Assembly: GCA_017163975.1 (NCBI GenBank)
Contig: JAFFSR010000264.1
Span: 3,472,001-3,536,000 of the forward strand
DNA: 64,000 nucleotides
Reading direction: 5' to 3'
Source of the DNA: Anastatus disparis
Lineage: Eukaryota; Arthropoda; Insecta; Hymenoptera; Eupelmidae
Made by a program: the position numbers and the translations under genes. The stretch's first letter is position 1. Each line of letters begins with the position of its first letter. The notes under the pieces are model-generated. The model was not told the DNA's origin and ran no database searches. It worked only from the letters and a program-made list of their open reading frames with translations. This document shows positions 13,009-23,203 of this stretch, in pieces.

Positions 13009-13763
13009 GATTATTTTATGCTGTTGTAAGCAGTTAGAGGAACAATAAAATTATAAGTATATAATTGAATACATTTTTTACAATTTTTCAATGTATATAT
13101 CATGAATTTATAAAATGCGAAAGAATCAATTTTGTAGAATTTAAAGAAGCGTGGAACAAGCGTGAAACGAGGCTGTCTTGCGCGCGCAGACTCGTCTGCG
13201 CGCGCAAGCGCCACATGTTGTCGTGTGACGCTTCGAGAAACAAAGCAAGCGATGCTTACTGTATCGCTGGTATACATAAATTTTTAATTCACAATTATTT
13301 TAATATTTTTCTTTGATTTACTAAATATGATAGATACATCTGTTTATAAAATCTTTTCTTCTGTTATGTTTGTTTGTACTTGTAAATATGAATGTACAAA
13401 CTTATAACTGAAAAGTTTTAAAATTTTTTTATTTCTCTTACAATTTTACAAGTTTTATGTTTATTCTATTTTTTTCACTGCATCACTTTTACTGTGATTT
13501 TTTTTCACTATTAACTCTAAATTTTATTATTAATAAATCAATATGAACCATTATTTATTTAATGTATATTTTTAAAAATGTATTTAATACGAAAAAGACC
13601 ATTATGAAATTTGAATATGCGCGGGACTTAACTATGCGGCGCCGATCGTCTAACGCGCCTGTTTATGTTCTCAAGTTTACACTACTATCCTTTCCAAACA
13701 CATCGGCGCTCACTTCGTACTGAAGAGTTCTGTTGTATCCCAACTTACTATAGCATATTGAGT

Positions 13764-13808
13764 ATTTCCCCGGGGATATATTACTTGTTCATATATCCCC
13801 GGGGAAAT
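13764..13808. repeat. Short CCCCGGGG palindrome
   Basis: Seventeen-base arms (ATTTCCCCGGGGATATA and its complement) around an 11-base loop. Confidence 0.85.
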
Positions 13809-14054
13809 AAGCTGACAGCAAGTATACTTTAGTACAAAATATCACAAACAAAATACAGCGGCGCTGCGAGCGCAACTATAAGAGACCTCAATACCCATTT
13901 GACTAGCCTACTACATACGACGCCCTCTACTGCTTACTACAGCATAAATATATATATATATATATTTGTACGTACATAGCTTTTATGCAACTCATAGGTG
14001 TTGTGCTGTACATATATATATATAGTGCATAAATTTTGCGTTAAGTATAAGAAA

Positions 14055-14897
14055 TTATGTAAAAAAAAAAGTTATATTTTTTTTTCCTTTCTTATGAGTT
14101 TTGGACTTTTTCTTATTGCGCACATTCTTCTTTGACGTAATTTTTCTTTTCTTCTCAGACTTTTCGTCTAAGGGATGACTAGTGTATACATCAGGATGAG
14201 AATATATTCCCTTAGTTTTTACAAGCATTCGTGCTTTATCAATCATGTAAACAGTCACTTCGGGAAAGATAGATAAAATTTTAGATTTTGATACCGACAA
14301 AGGAATCAGCGTAAGAGTTTTAATTTTTTCATTGATACTGCCACAAATTTTAAGCGCTACTCCCAAATTGTTAAACCATTCATCGCAGAAGCATTGAGAA
14401 AAACCATCATTGGATGCATCAATTGAAACATTGTATGCTTCCGATAATTTGCAGCTAGTTGCAGAGGAAAATGAAGAAATTAATTCTGATTTCTTTCTCG
14501 TGACGTATGTTTCTAAAGAAGAGTCATCAACAGCTTTCTTCCTTTTCAGCGGTGAAACATTACCGAAGGAACTTGAAATTAAAGTCTCGTTCAAATACTC
14601 AATCCGCTCTGGAGTGCTTGCACGAAAATCGTGGTCTTCAGTATGGACCAAGTAAGCATCATTATCTGAATCGATCGCATCAATAATTTTCGTTGATTCA
14701 ATTTTCTTGATGCGTTTATAACAGTTGAAACATACATAATCAGAACTATGTACCGCCTTGTCAGGCAAATGTTGCTGCAGATGTTCTGCTAAATTTTCCA
14801 ACATTCTAAATTTGGTAGCGGTATTATAAACAATTTTTTTGTGTGATCCAAAAAAATTTGGACACTTCCGTCTCTTCTCGGAATAAGTTTCAGACAT
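14055..14897 (-). CDS. Transposon accessory protein, 280 aa, zinc-finger-like
   Basis: An uninterrupted ORF sits just inside the right TIR and is transcribed inward. The N-terminal 80 residues contain spaced Cys residues (CPNFF at residue 12; CFNCYKR near residue 56) and a His-rich stretch between them, compatible with a degenerate Cys/His zinc-binding module. The middle is acidic and Ser-rich. The C-terminus is a strongly basic tail ([15 protein letters not shown] and following), suited to nuclear import or DNA binding. Its first 80 and last 30 residues recur in the related element at 28.9-29.8 kb, which supports a real element-encoded protein. Its role is unknown; a DNA-binding accessory factor is the simplest guess. 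Confidence 0.6.
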   Translation of the reverse strand: MSETYSEKRRKCPNFFGSHKKIVYNTATKFRMLENLAEHLQQHLPDKAVHSSDYVCFNCYKRIKKIESTKIIDAIDSDNDAYLVHTEDHDFRASTPERIEYLNETLISSSFGNVSPLKRKKAVDDSSLETYVTRKKSELISSFSSATSCKLSEAYNVSIDASNDGFSQCFCDEWFNNLGVALKICGSINEKIKTLTLIPLSVSKSKILSIFPEVTVYMIDKARMLVKTKGIYSHPDVYTSHPLDEKSEKKRKITSKKNVRNKKKSKTHKKGKKNITFFFT

Positions 14898-15060
14898 ATT
14901 TCAAAATGAGTCTCAATATCTAGAAATTAAACGGTATAAAAGATGTAAGATAACTATCGTGAATAGCTGCTTTCTTAAGTAAACCTAAGGCACTTAAATT
15001 ATCTATGCGATATTTAGCCACCTAGCGGTATATCTAGATATCTACGTACATATACATCTG

Positions 15061-15569
15061 TTATGTAAATATGAAAATTTTTTTCTCAATTTTTTTTATA
15101 TCTTTTACTAAACCAAAATATTCCAAATTCCACACCGATGAAAATATAGGTCTTAAGGCTACCTATCCATAAAAAAAATTTGAGACAAAAAAAAAATGGC
15201 TTTTTTGAGAAAAATGCATTTTTCATTTTTTACAAAAAGTGCAATTGCACTTCCGTTTTTTTGTAAAAAAAAATAAAAGACGGTGGAATTAAAAGAGCAT
15301 CCTCTGTAGCATTGAACGAGCCTAAATTTATTTATAAAGATCACTACAGGGATAAAAACGATTAAAAAAAAAAAAAAAAATTTCGATTTTTGAGAATTGA
15401 AAATTTATAAGTCATTTTTAAAAAGTGCATAAAAACTGCATTTTTGATGATATTGAAAAATAAAAAAATACGTATACGCTTATTCTCAAAGTAGAATAAT
15501 ATTAAAAATTTTTAAGCAGTTCGGAGAGATAGGTGCAGTCGGTCTGCATGATTTGAGATGGAATCGGTC
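15061..15569. repeat. Right TIR of the 11.5-15.6-kb transposon
   Basis: Complement of 11538-12045; the outer end GGAATCGGTC abuts the TATA duplication. Confidence 0.9.
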
Positions 15570-15587
15570 TATATTTATATTTAATAT

Positions 15588-16284
15588 AGATAGATAGATA
15601 TTAACTTTATTCTATAATAACATACAAAAATGAAAGCGTGTAATACAGCGTTTCAAATTATCTTAAAACTAAACATAAGTATAAATATTACACAAATATC
15701 ACAGTCAGCTTACTTAACCTAATAATACTAAACAAGTAAGTTACTAAAAAAAGTGATATCACAGTTTGATAGTAAAAATAATAATAAAATACACGCAACA
15801 ATGCTATTAATTAAAAACTGCTATTCAAAATCTATCAGTCATCATATAAAATTTAAAAGAAATATAGTAAATAAATAAAATAATAAATTGAAATAATAAA
15901 AGCGCAAGTAATAGCATGAAACGCAGTTAATACAATAAAATAAAAGAAAAAAAAAACATTACATTCACTCACTAACCATACAACCACCATTCTTGCAATA
16001 AATACATTCAATTCATTAAATGTATATACAGGACTGCACCAAATAAATTAACATAAATTAAAATTAAAAGTATTAATCGAGGTCGAGCAAGAACCTCCTC
16101 GCTGCTGTATTAAACCTGCTGAGAGATGGAAGATGTTTAATTCCAGCAGGTAGGAAATTCCAAAAATGCGCACCTTGAGCTTGAAAGGAGTGCCTACCAG
16201 TCTCAGTGCGCATAAAAAGCACCGCTGGATCCCTAGGGTGCGTTCCACATACCTCTCGGGATTGCGCACCAGTAATGCGCAACG
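15588..16284 (-). pseudogene. 5'-truncated LINE, C-terminus and 3' UTR
   Basis: On the minus strand the frame carries the typical C-terminal motif of CR1/Jockey-like reverse transcriptase proteins: RHSFQAQGAHFWN, then LPAGI, PSLSRF and RRFLLDLD with a stop near 16073. About 490 bp of 3' UTR follow, ending in tandem TATC repeats at 15588-15600, a known LINE tail type. The first 35 bp (about 16248-16284) match the end of the 38.66-kb LINE in inverted orientation, suggesting a small 5' inversion during integration. The fragment lies directly beside the right TIR of the neighbouring transposon. Confidence 0.75.
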
Positions 16285-16405
16285 GATTTTTGTATTTTGA
16301 TTATTTCTTTACATTGGTTGCACTGTTTAAATTCAAAAATTGTTTGATGTTTACAATTCGTTATACGTTTTTGTGTGTTTAATAACTTCTTTTGGAGTTA
16401 TAATA

Positions 16406-17046
16406 ATGGATAATAACGATGAAAATTATTTAATAATCGATGACCTATTCTCTTCATCTGATAATAACGATGAAGAAGACGAAGAAATCATTGCAGTATT
16501 GGATGAAATATTAATAGATAACTGTGAACAACGTAGAATTCCGCGAGTACAAAACTTTATTGAAACAGTTATTGTGAGATATAATAACAAGGAATTTAAA
16601 GAAACATTCAGGTATATACGTAATTAAATTGATTTTTTATATATTTATTAATATAATAAAATAAAATAATTTTCTAAGTAATTATTAATTGTATATTCAT
16701 TAATTAATGAATTTGCATTTTTTGATTATACTTGTAGGTTATGTCGTAATACATTTGAGTATATTTTGTATTTAATACGACCCAATTTGGAAGGACGACG
16801 ATACCGTGATTTTAAAAATGCACGTATTCATCCTGAGAAACAGCTGTACATAACATTATATGTCCTAGGGACACCAGATTCTTACAGGTATTAATAACAT
16901 AATTTAAATAATTAATTATAGATTTAAATTAAATTTTTATAAATAAATTTCTTAAATTTTTTTTTTAATTTTTCAGATCTGTTACATCAAAATTTGATGT
17001 TGGGAATAGGGCTGCCACCTTTCGAGCTTTACGATTCCGGCATTGA
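16406..17046 (+). CDS. PIF/Harbinger-type transposase, N-terminal part, three exons
   Basis: Three exons join cleanly: 16406-16611, 16738-16887 and 16977-17046, with GT-AG introns of 126 and 89 bp whose phases agree (AG|G and AG|A). The product, about 141 residues, has an acidic N-terminus and then FRLCRNTFEYILYLI, a QLYITLYVLG helix and SVTSKFDVGNRAATFRAL. This order matches the N-terminal region and helix-turn-helix of Harbinger nucleases (FRMSRxTF ... LAxTLxxLATG ... SVSxxFxVGxST). It stops at TGA 17044 before any DDE catalytic domain, so it cannot transpose alone. No lesion interrupts the joined frame. It could be a truncated transposase or a short derivative retained as a DNA-binding protein; truncation is more likely because a hAT relic starts right after it. 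Confidence 0.65.
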
Positions 17047-17176
17047 ATCTGAAATACTGATGAGCGGGGGGCGGGGGGGGTAGCAATACAAAATTATAAA
17101 AATCTTCGTAATTTTTTTTTATTTATAAAAAGTACTCTTCATAGATTTTTTTATGTATATAAATAGATACTAAATG

Positions 17177-19060
17177 TTTTCATTTTTTTAATTTAAAACT
17201 ATATTTAGCATCAGATTTTGCACATTCTAATAGCTTTGTATTTTTTTTTACTTGATCGTAAAAGTCTGTACAATTGCAATTAAAATTTAAACGAATACAA
17301 ATTTCACTTTTGACTGTTTCTATTGAAAGAGAGTTTCTTTCGTCTGACCACAAATGGTTCATGATGCTAAAAATTCTTTCAACATATGCATTGCTGCAAG
17401 GAATCGCAAAAGCAGTTTGAACAATATTTTTTAAATTTGAAAACTCGCTCGTTTTTAAAAATTTTCCTTACTTTTCTGAAATTGTCATTTCTTTTTCTGC
17501 AACCAGTGCATTCCAAGATAGATGTAACGTTCCGAGTTCATCAAATAAAGCATCAATATTCACCTTCAAAAATATATTTTTATTTACTAATAATTCTCAT
17601 ATATTGTTTGTGAAATAGTGGAAAGAGAGTACAGAAAATCGAGGAACAAAACTAAAATTGTGAAAAAAATAAAATGTCTATTTTATTCTTCAAACATTAT
17701 ATTAAATCTATTTTATTTATATAAAGAATATAATATAGAGTAATATATTTTTTAAATAAAAAGTTATAGAATTAAAAAATAATATTCTTATGTATAACCG
17801 TCCAACGTAAAGGTACATAATATAATAATTCGAATTTAATGATATTATATTACCTGAACTCCTAAAGCTGCTGCAACGTTTAACATATCGTCCAAGTTAG
17901 GTTTGTGGACAAAATTTAGAATTTCCAAATTTTTAAAAATTGAATTTTCGAAGTCAAACCATTTTTCTAAATATTCGATTGCTCTTTCGTAGGAAGCAAT
18001 AGCTTCTTTTTGAAATTTTGTTTTCTCATCTGGTTGAAGATAAGGTAATGCCTGTTTGATAGAAGATCCGAAAAACATTTGTTCTTTTCTATGTAACAGT
18101 TGCTGCCTTAACGTAAACATTATTTTGTATACTGTAGGAGATTCTATTGTTTTTTCTTCTAAGCGTTTTATAGCAGTTATTAAAATATTAAGAAAATGGC
18201 GAACAAAGTAAAGATAACATTCTGCAAGAGTTAGCGATTGACTTATTTTATTCTCCTGATCACAAATAAATGCCCAGATTGCTTTATCAGTTTTTTTCTC
18301 CTAAATTATAAAAAAAAAGTTGTAAAATTTATTTAAAATATGTACTTTTTTCAAGGATTCCATTTTTATTCCTTTTATTAATGGAACTTGATAGTGTAAT
18401 ATTTTTTAAAAACTCTTGAAATACAAATTTAAAATAATCTAAATTTTAAATTAATAAAAGGAATAAAAATGGAATCGAATGGAGTCGAATTTAAAATTTT
18501 TGTCGTAAAATTTTTACTTAAAAATTTATTTATTTTCAAATTATTTTAAAACCAAATAGTTTATTATACCTTCTTGTAAAAAGTACATTTTTAATGGTGT
18601 CCAATGTTTCATTAGACGTTCAAGAGCTCTCAACAAACTAAGCCAACGAACATTAATATGTCTCAGAAGTTGCTGATACTCCTCATTTCAGATTCAAAAC
18701 ATTCTTTTAAAGCTTCCACTCTCTTAGCACTTGTTGAAAATTCTGCGTAGACTTTTAAAATAAGCACTTCGACGTCAAAGCTCAATATTTTTAGCACGTA
18801 TTTTGCTGTATTGTGAATAATATGGCAGTTACAATTAGCTTTTATTATATTTGGATTTATTTCATTTTGCAATTTTTTAAAAACTGAACAATTTTTTCCA
18901 TAATTTACTGAAGCATTATCAGCCGCATAACCAACTATATTTTTTGTATCAAGGCCTAGTCTTTCTATCGAAGTTATTATAGTATTTTTAATACTCTCAG
19001 CTGATTCATCTGGTTCTTCATAAAAATAAAGTACGTAATCACGTACGCCTATATTTTTAT
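17177..19060 (-). pseudogene. hAT-family transposase pseudogene
   Basis: Minus-strand blocks in order: 19050-18560 (YAADNASVNYGKN, CNCHIIHNTAKYVL, then HINVRWLSLLRALERLMKHW), 18305-17845 (QQLLHRKEQM ... LDDMLNVAAALG, ending at a GTAATA donor) and 17563-17180, which is the C-terminal dimerisation region (SNAYVERIFSIMNHLWSDERNSLSI and following). This is the order found in hAT transposases of the ZMYM/DUF4371-like group. Lesions are a frameshift near 18690 and a stop at about 17470 within SEK*GKF. The N-terminal BED-type region is absent: the coding similarity ends near the hairpin at 19098. No terminal repeats could be assigned. Confidence 0.75.
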
Positions 19061-19097
19061 TAGAAAATTAAAAAAATTTATTTTATGAATAAATAAG

Positions 19098-19232
19098 AAT
19101 AGTACATTGTGCAACAAGGGAGCAAAATAGGTGTTTGCCGACGAGTGCGTGTTTGTCGCTCGAGCGTAGCGAGAGCGACAAATCGCACGAGTCGACAAAC
19201 ACCTATATGCTCCCGCGTTGCGCATACTATTT
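19098..19232. repeat. Long hairpin with GC apex
   Basis: The palindrome runs from AATAGTACATTGTGCAAC to GTTGCGCATACTATT with few mismatches. The apex is GTCGCTCGAGCGTAGCGAGAGCGAC-like (positions 19155-19180). It carries GGGAGCAAA just inside the left arm, a motif also seen at 20.4 and 36.2 kb. Confidence 0.85.
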
Positions 19233-19375
19233 TCTAACGCGAAGAGCATCAAAAATATTATTTTTCTAACAAGTGCGCAAAATTCTAAGAATGACAAATT
19301 TGCGTCTGTGATAGCATGTACAATCTTGTTCGAAGGCTATCAAGATCGTAAGAGGTAGTCGAGGTCGGGGTGTAG

Positions 19376-19462
19376 GACGGGGTCCAGGGGCGGAGCCCCG
19401 GTGGGGGTGCAGGGGGCGAAGCCCCTGCCAGGGGGGTTCGGGGGGGCAGCGCCCCCCGCCAC
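19376..19462. repeat. GC-rich stem-loop island
   Basis: About 85 bp of very GC-rich DNA in AT-rich surroundings, made of three short self-complementary blocks: GGGGCGGAGCCCC, GGGGGCGAAGCCCC and GGGGGGCAGCGCCCCCC. The proline-rich open frame read across it on the minus strand is a composition artefact. Confidence 0.85.
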
Positions 19463-19511
19463 AAAAAAAATAATATTACTAATATAAAAATAAAATTAAT
19501 AAAACCATTAA

Positions 19512-19892
19512 CGGCAGGCCAGAGTAGAACCTGATATTGACCGAGTAACAATTGAGTTGTTTGTTATTTACTCAAGTATTAATCGGTGTATCTTCAAATT
19601 AAAAGTTGAGCGCAATAGATATTATTATTATGAACATCTATGCACAAGAAAAAAAAATCTACCGATTTGTTTTTGAGAAAAGTAAGTAACGCCAAAGTGA
19701 AAGTTTATGTTTCTAATATTTTCGCGTTACTTACTTTTCTCAAAAACAAAGCGATAGATTTTTTTCTTGTGCATAAATATTTGTAATAATAATATCTATT
19801 GCGCTTAGCTTTTAATTTGCAGATTTACCGTTTAATACTTGAGTAAATAACAAAAATCTCAGTTAGACAAGGACAGCGAATCCGGCCTGCTC
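19512..19892. mobile_element. Foldback MITE with TTAA flanks
   Basis: A 381-bp near-palindrome between TTAA at 19508-19511 and 19893-19896. The arms pair through GTTATTTACTCAAGTATT, TTGTGCATA and AAAGTAAGTAACGC blocks around a loop of about 30 bp. The right end shares TTAGACAAGGACAG and CGGCC with the foldback elements at 60120 and 62040, so they form one diverged family. Confidence 0.8.
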
Positions 19893-19896
19893 TTAA

Positions 19897-21106
19897 ATTA
19901 AAATTCTATGAAAATAAATTATATTTCTATGGGATAAAATTTTCCGTTTTATTTCAATACTATATATATATTTTTCTTATAATACATTAAAAATTAAATT
20001 AAATTTTGATTTATTCAAATTTAACATTTTTCGCGGAAATCGTCCATCGCTAACTTGTAATTCCGAGAATTTACGATTCGGCGTTGAATACTTGGCTGAT
20101 ATTATAAGGATATGAAAATGTCTTCGATGCAACGTGCAAGATTAAATATTACATAAATAATACTCGAAAAAATCAATGCTAAATAGACTGAAAGTTGCTA
20201 CTGATATATGTGAACTTTTTCGAGGAATTTGTTCACCCCTGACTTGTAATTCGGGGAATTTACAATTCGCAGAATTTACCATTCTAAGTGAAGCACTTAA
20301 CTGATGTATAAAAAGCATCGAGTTACACACACTGACTGATGTATAAAAATATCGGGTTACATTATCGAGCCTGTTAAAAGTTCGAATTCATTTTGCTCCC
20401 TAGGGAGGCAAAGAGGTATTTTGCTCCCTCACAACAGCTGGTCAAAATAGTATTTTGCGCTCTGAGTGCGAGAAAATATATTTTGTAATTGACGTACCTT
20501 TTAACCCAAAAATACTCTTATGATTTCTTGTTTTAATTTGATATTAAAGGATATTATCAAACAATCACTTGGTAAAATTACACTACTATATTAACTTATC
20601 ACACAAATTGGTTATGCACTACTAATATTATTTTATGTTCTTATGAAAAAAAAGTTTTTTATTATCAATTTACACACCGACACTAAACTATATTCTTGTT
20701 TGCATCTAAATAACTATCTTCATTGTTTATATTTATGAAAACGTACTGGCTGTATCCTTAAATTATTATTGAGAACTGACTTTTGAAAAGCACCATTCGA
20801 TTTCAAAATGCATGCTTATTCGCGCTATCTTTTTATGCATAAATATCAACGAAGATAGACACTTCTGAAACTTATGTCCTCCGACTGTATGGTGGCGCTA
20901 CTATAATGCCATGTATTTTTATATCTATATATACTGATTTTTTTTTTCATACATATAAATATATATGTATAGATATACACGTAATGTTAAAATGTCCTCC
21001 AGACCTCTTGCTCTCGAGTGATAAATATATATTACTATCTTTATTTAGTTCATCGATTTTGTATCTTCTATCTTTGTGATAAAGTATTGTGCAGCTTGCT
21101 AGAGCA
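19897..21106. other. Gene-free region with a degenerate direct repeat
   Basis: No gene was seen. Two related blocks (about 20033-20100 and 20222-20300) share TAACTTGTAATTC, GAATTTAC and ATTCG with similar spacing. GGGAGCAAAA-type motifs occur at 20390-20430. Confidence 0.4.
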
Positions 21107-21388
21107 ACCCTCCAGTACGCTTCTATAAGCGTCTATCTTCGTTGTAAATATACTATACTGACAACAAACAACGTTTGTAACACGTGTCTTTTTCTTATCG
21201 CAGAGAGGTTATATTATTTATATATTTTACACGTAATAATAAAATAAACCCTCCAGTACGCTTCTATAAGCGTCTATCTTCGTTGTAAATATACTATACT
21301 GACAACAAACAACGTTTGTAACACGTGTCTTTTTCTTATCGCAGAGAGGTTATATTATTTATACATTTTACACGTAATAATAAAATAA
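21107..21388. repeat. Tandem duplication, 141-bp unit
   Basis: Two nearly identical copies (21107-21247 and 21248-21388), each starting CCCTCCAGTACGCTTC and ending in TAATAATAAAATAA. Confidence 0.95.
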
Positions 21389-21413
21389 AAACGCTGCCAA
21401 GTGCTTTGGCGGA

Positions 21414-23029
21414 ATGCTTTCTCATAGAGTTCTTTGAGTTTCATTAATTTTTTTATATTTATTTAAATGTGATTTTAATATTAAAAAATTGTCTAACATT
21501 AATATTTACTCATATTGTACTTTATAAATTTGAACATATATGCTAGCTGTTTGCTTTTTCAATATTTATAATTTATTTTAAATCATCAAGTAATACAAAA
21601 AAATTTGTTCTATAGAAAAAATGATATAATGTAGTAATAAAAAGAATGATGACAACAAAATTTCTAATCATTATAAAATGCAATCATATTTATATATAAA
21701 TACAGTTCATGTTTATGGCTCAATAAAAAAAACTACTCTATGAATACCAATTTTCAATAGCTTCCCGTCTAGTTATACAAAAACATAGATGGTATACAAA
21801 ATTTGAAGCAAATCCATCGAGTAATTTTCGAGATCTAACTGGTTAAATAAATAACATTTTCTTTTCAAAATTTCTTTTTTAAAATTTTAAAAATGCTCTA
21901 AAATTAAAACTACGCTATGAAAATCAATTTTTGAAAATTTCCCTTCTTTTGGCAGTCGCAAATAATTTCCCTGTAATTTTTAGAACAAATCTATCGAGTA
22001 CTTTACGTAGAATAAAAAAAAAATAAGAAAAGAAGAATCGAAATTTTTTTTTAAATCTTTAAAATTCTTTAAAATTGTAACCACGCTAAGAAAATTAGTT
22101 TCCAAAAGCTTATTTTTTTCAGACAATAGCGAATTAATTGTATGAAAATTTTAGAGAAAATTTATAGTATGGTTAACGCAAAAAAGAAAGAAAATGAAAA
22201 ATAAAAATTTTTTTGAAAATTTTCAAAGTGCTCTAAAATTAAAACTGCGCTGAGAAAATTAGTTTTCCAAAGCTTGTTTTCTTCAGATAGTAGCGAATTA
22301 ATTGCATACAAATTTTGGAGCAAATCAATCAAATGGTTTTCGTAAAATAAAAAAAAATTAAAAATAAAAATTTTTTAAAAAATTTTAAAAATGCTCTAAA
22401 ATTAAAAGTGCGCTAAGAAAATTAGTTTACAAAATTTTTAATACTTTTGGCAGTCGAAATAAAGTTCCATACAAATTTTCGAACAAATTCTTCGAGTAGT
22501 TTACGTAAAATACAAAAAAAATGAAAAATCGAAATTTTTTAAAAATTCTTAAAATGATTCTAAAAAGAAAACTGCGCTAAGAAAACCAATTCCCAATAGC
22601 TTCCGCACCAGTTCATCAAAAAATTGAATTGTATGGAAAATTTGAAGTAAATCCATCGAGTAGTTTTTAAGATTTTATTGGCTTAATAAATAGAAACATT
22701 TTTTTCAAAAATTTCAAAATGCTCTAAAATTAAAACTGAGCTAAGAAAATCAGTTTTTAAAAATTTATTTTATCCGGGCAATCACAAATAAATTCCATGC
22801 AAATTTTGAAGCAAATTTATCGAGTAGTAAACAAAAAAAAACCAAAAAACGAAAAATCGAATTTTTTTTTTTTTTTTTTTTTAAAACTTTAAAATGAAAA
22901 CTACGCTGGAAGAACCAAATTATCAATAGCTTCCCAGCAAGTTAGTCACAAAACTAAATTCCATGCAAAATTAGAAGCAAATCCATCGAGTAGTTCTCGA
23001 GATACAGTTTACTAACTGAATTCATACAT

Positions 23030-23068
<39 letters not shown>

Positions 23069-23190
23069 TACAGACAGACATTTTCTGGAAACCACTTTTT
23101 TCGACTCACCGAGTTCAAATATGTACAAATTAATGAAAAAATAGAAAAAAATTTTTTTTATCGATACAATGCTTTCTCTATGAGAAAGCA
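21414..23190. repeat. Element containing about eight degenerate 155-175-bp tandem units
   Basis: The phrase AAAACTRCGCTAAGAAAA recurs near 21728, 21903, 22078, 22233, 22402, 22567, 22729 and 22897. Each is followed by a TTCAAAA block, a CAAATAAATTCCATGCAAATTT block and ATCCATCGAGTAGTTTTCG. Distances are 155-175 bp, with high divergence between units. The array ends in (CA)n at 23031-23065, then CATACATACAGACAGACA. TGCTTTCTC sits near the left border (21414) and in the self-complementary TGCTTTCTCTATGAGAAAGCA at 23169-23189, suggesting the limits of one mobile unit. No coding signal is seen. Confidence 0.7.
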
Positions 23191-23203
23191 AAAATAAAAC
23201 AAA

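Larger units (their letters stand above)
11538..15569. mobile_element. DNA transposon with about 508-bp TIRs, TSD TATA
   Basis: Ends GACCGATTCCATCTC and the complement are flanked by TATA on both sides (11534-11537 and 15570-15573), a 4-bp target duplication. The TIRs are about 508 bp and nearly identical. The interior holds two long hairpins (12.1 and 12.9 kb), a less AT-rich block (12.4-13.9 kb), a short CCCCGGGG palindrome and a 280-aa minus-strand ORF next to the right TIR. No transposase is present, so this copy is non-autonomous. A relative at 28214-32660 has the same TIRs and carries Tnp2-like ORFs. Superfamily is uncertain: Tnp2-type transposases are typical of CACTA elements, which usually make 2-3-bp duplications and end in CAC. 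Confidence 0.85.

Noticed and set aside
12300..13930. Possibility that the less AT-rich interior of the 11.5-kb transposon is viral DNA
   Set aside because: Hairpins and higher GC alone are not evidence; no frame gives a viral protein family.
16406..17046. Complete small host gene instead of a transposase piece
   Set aside because: The motif order matches Harbinger N-termini and the product stops before the catalytic domain, so truncation is the simpler reading, although domestication cannot be excluded.
19285..19551. Proline-rich 88-codon ORF
   Set aside because: It reads through the GC stem-loop island; the composition explains it and no start context or family supports it.
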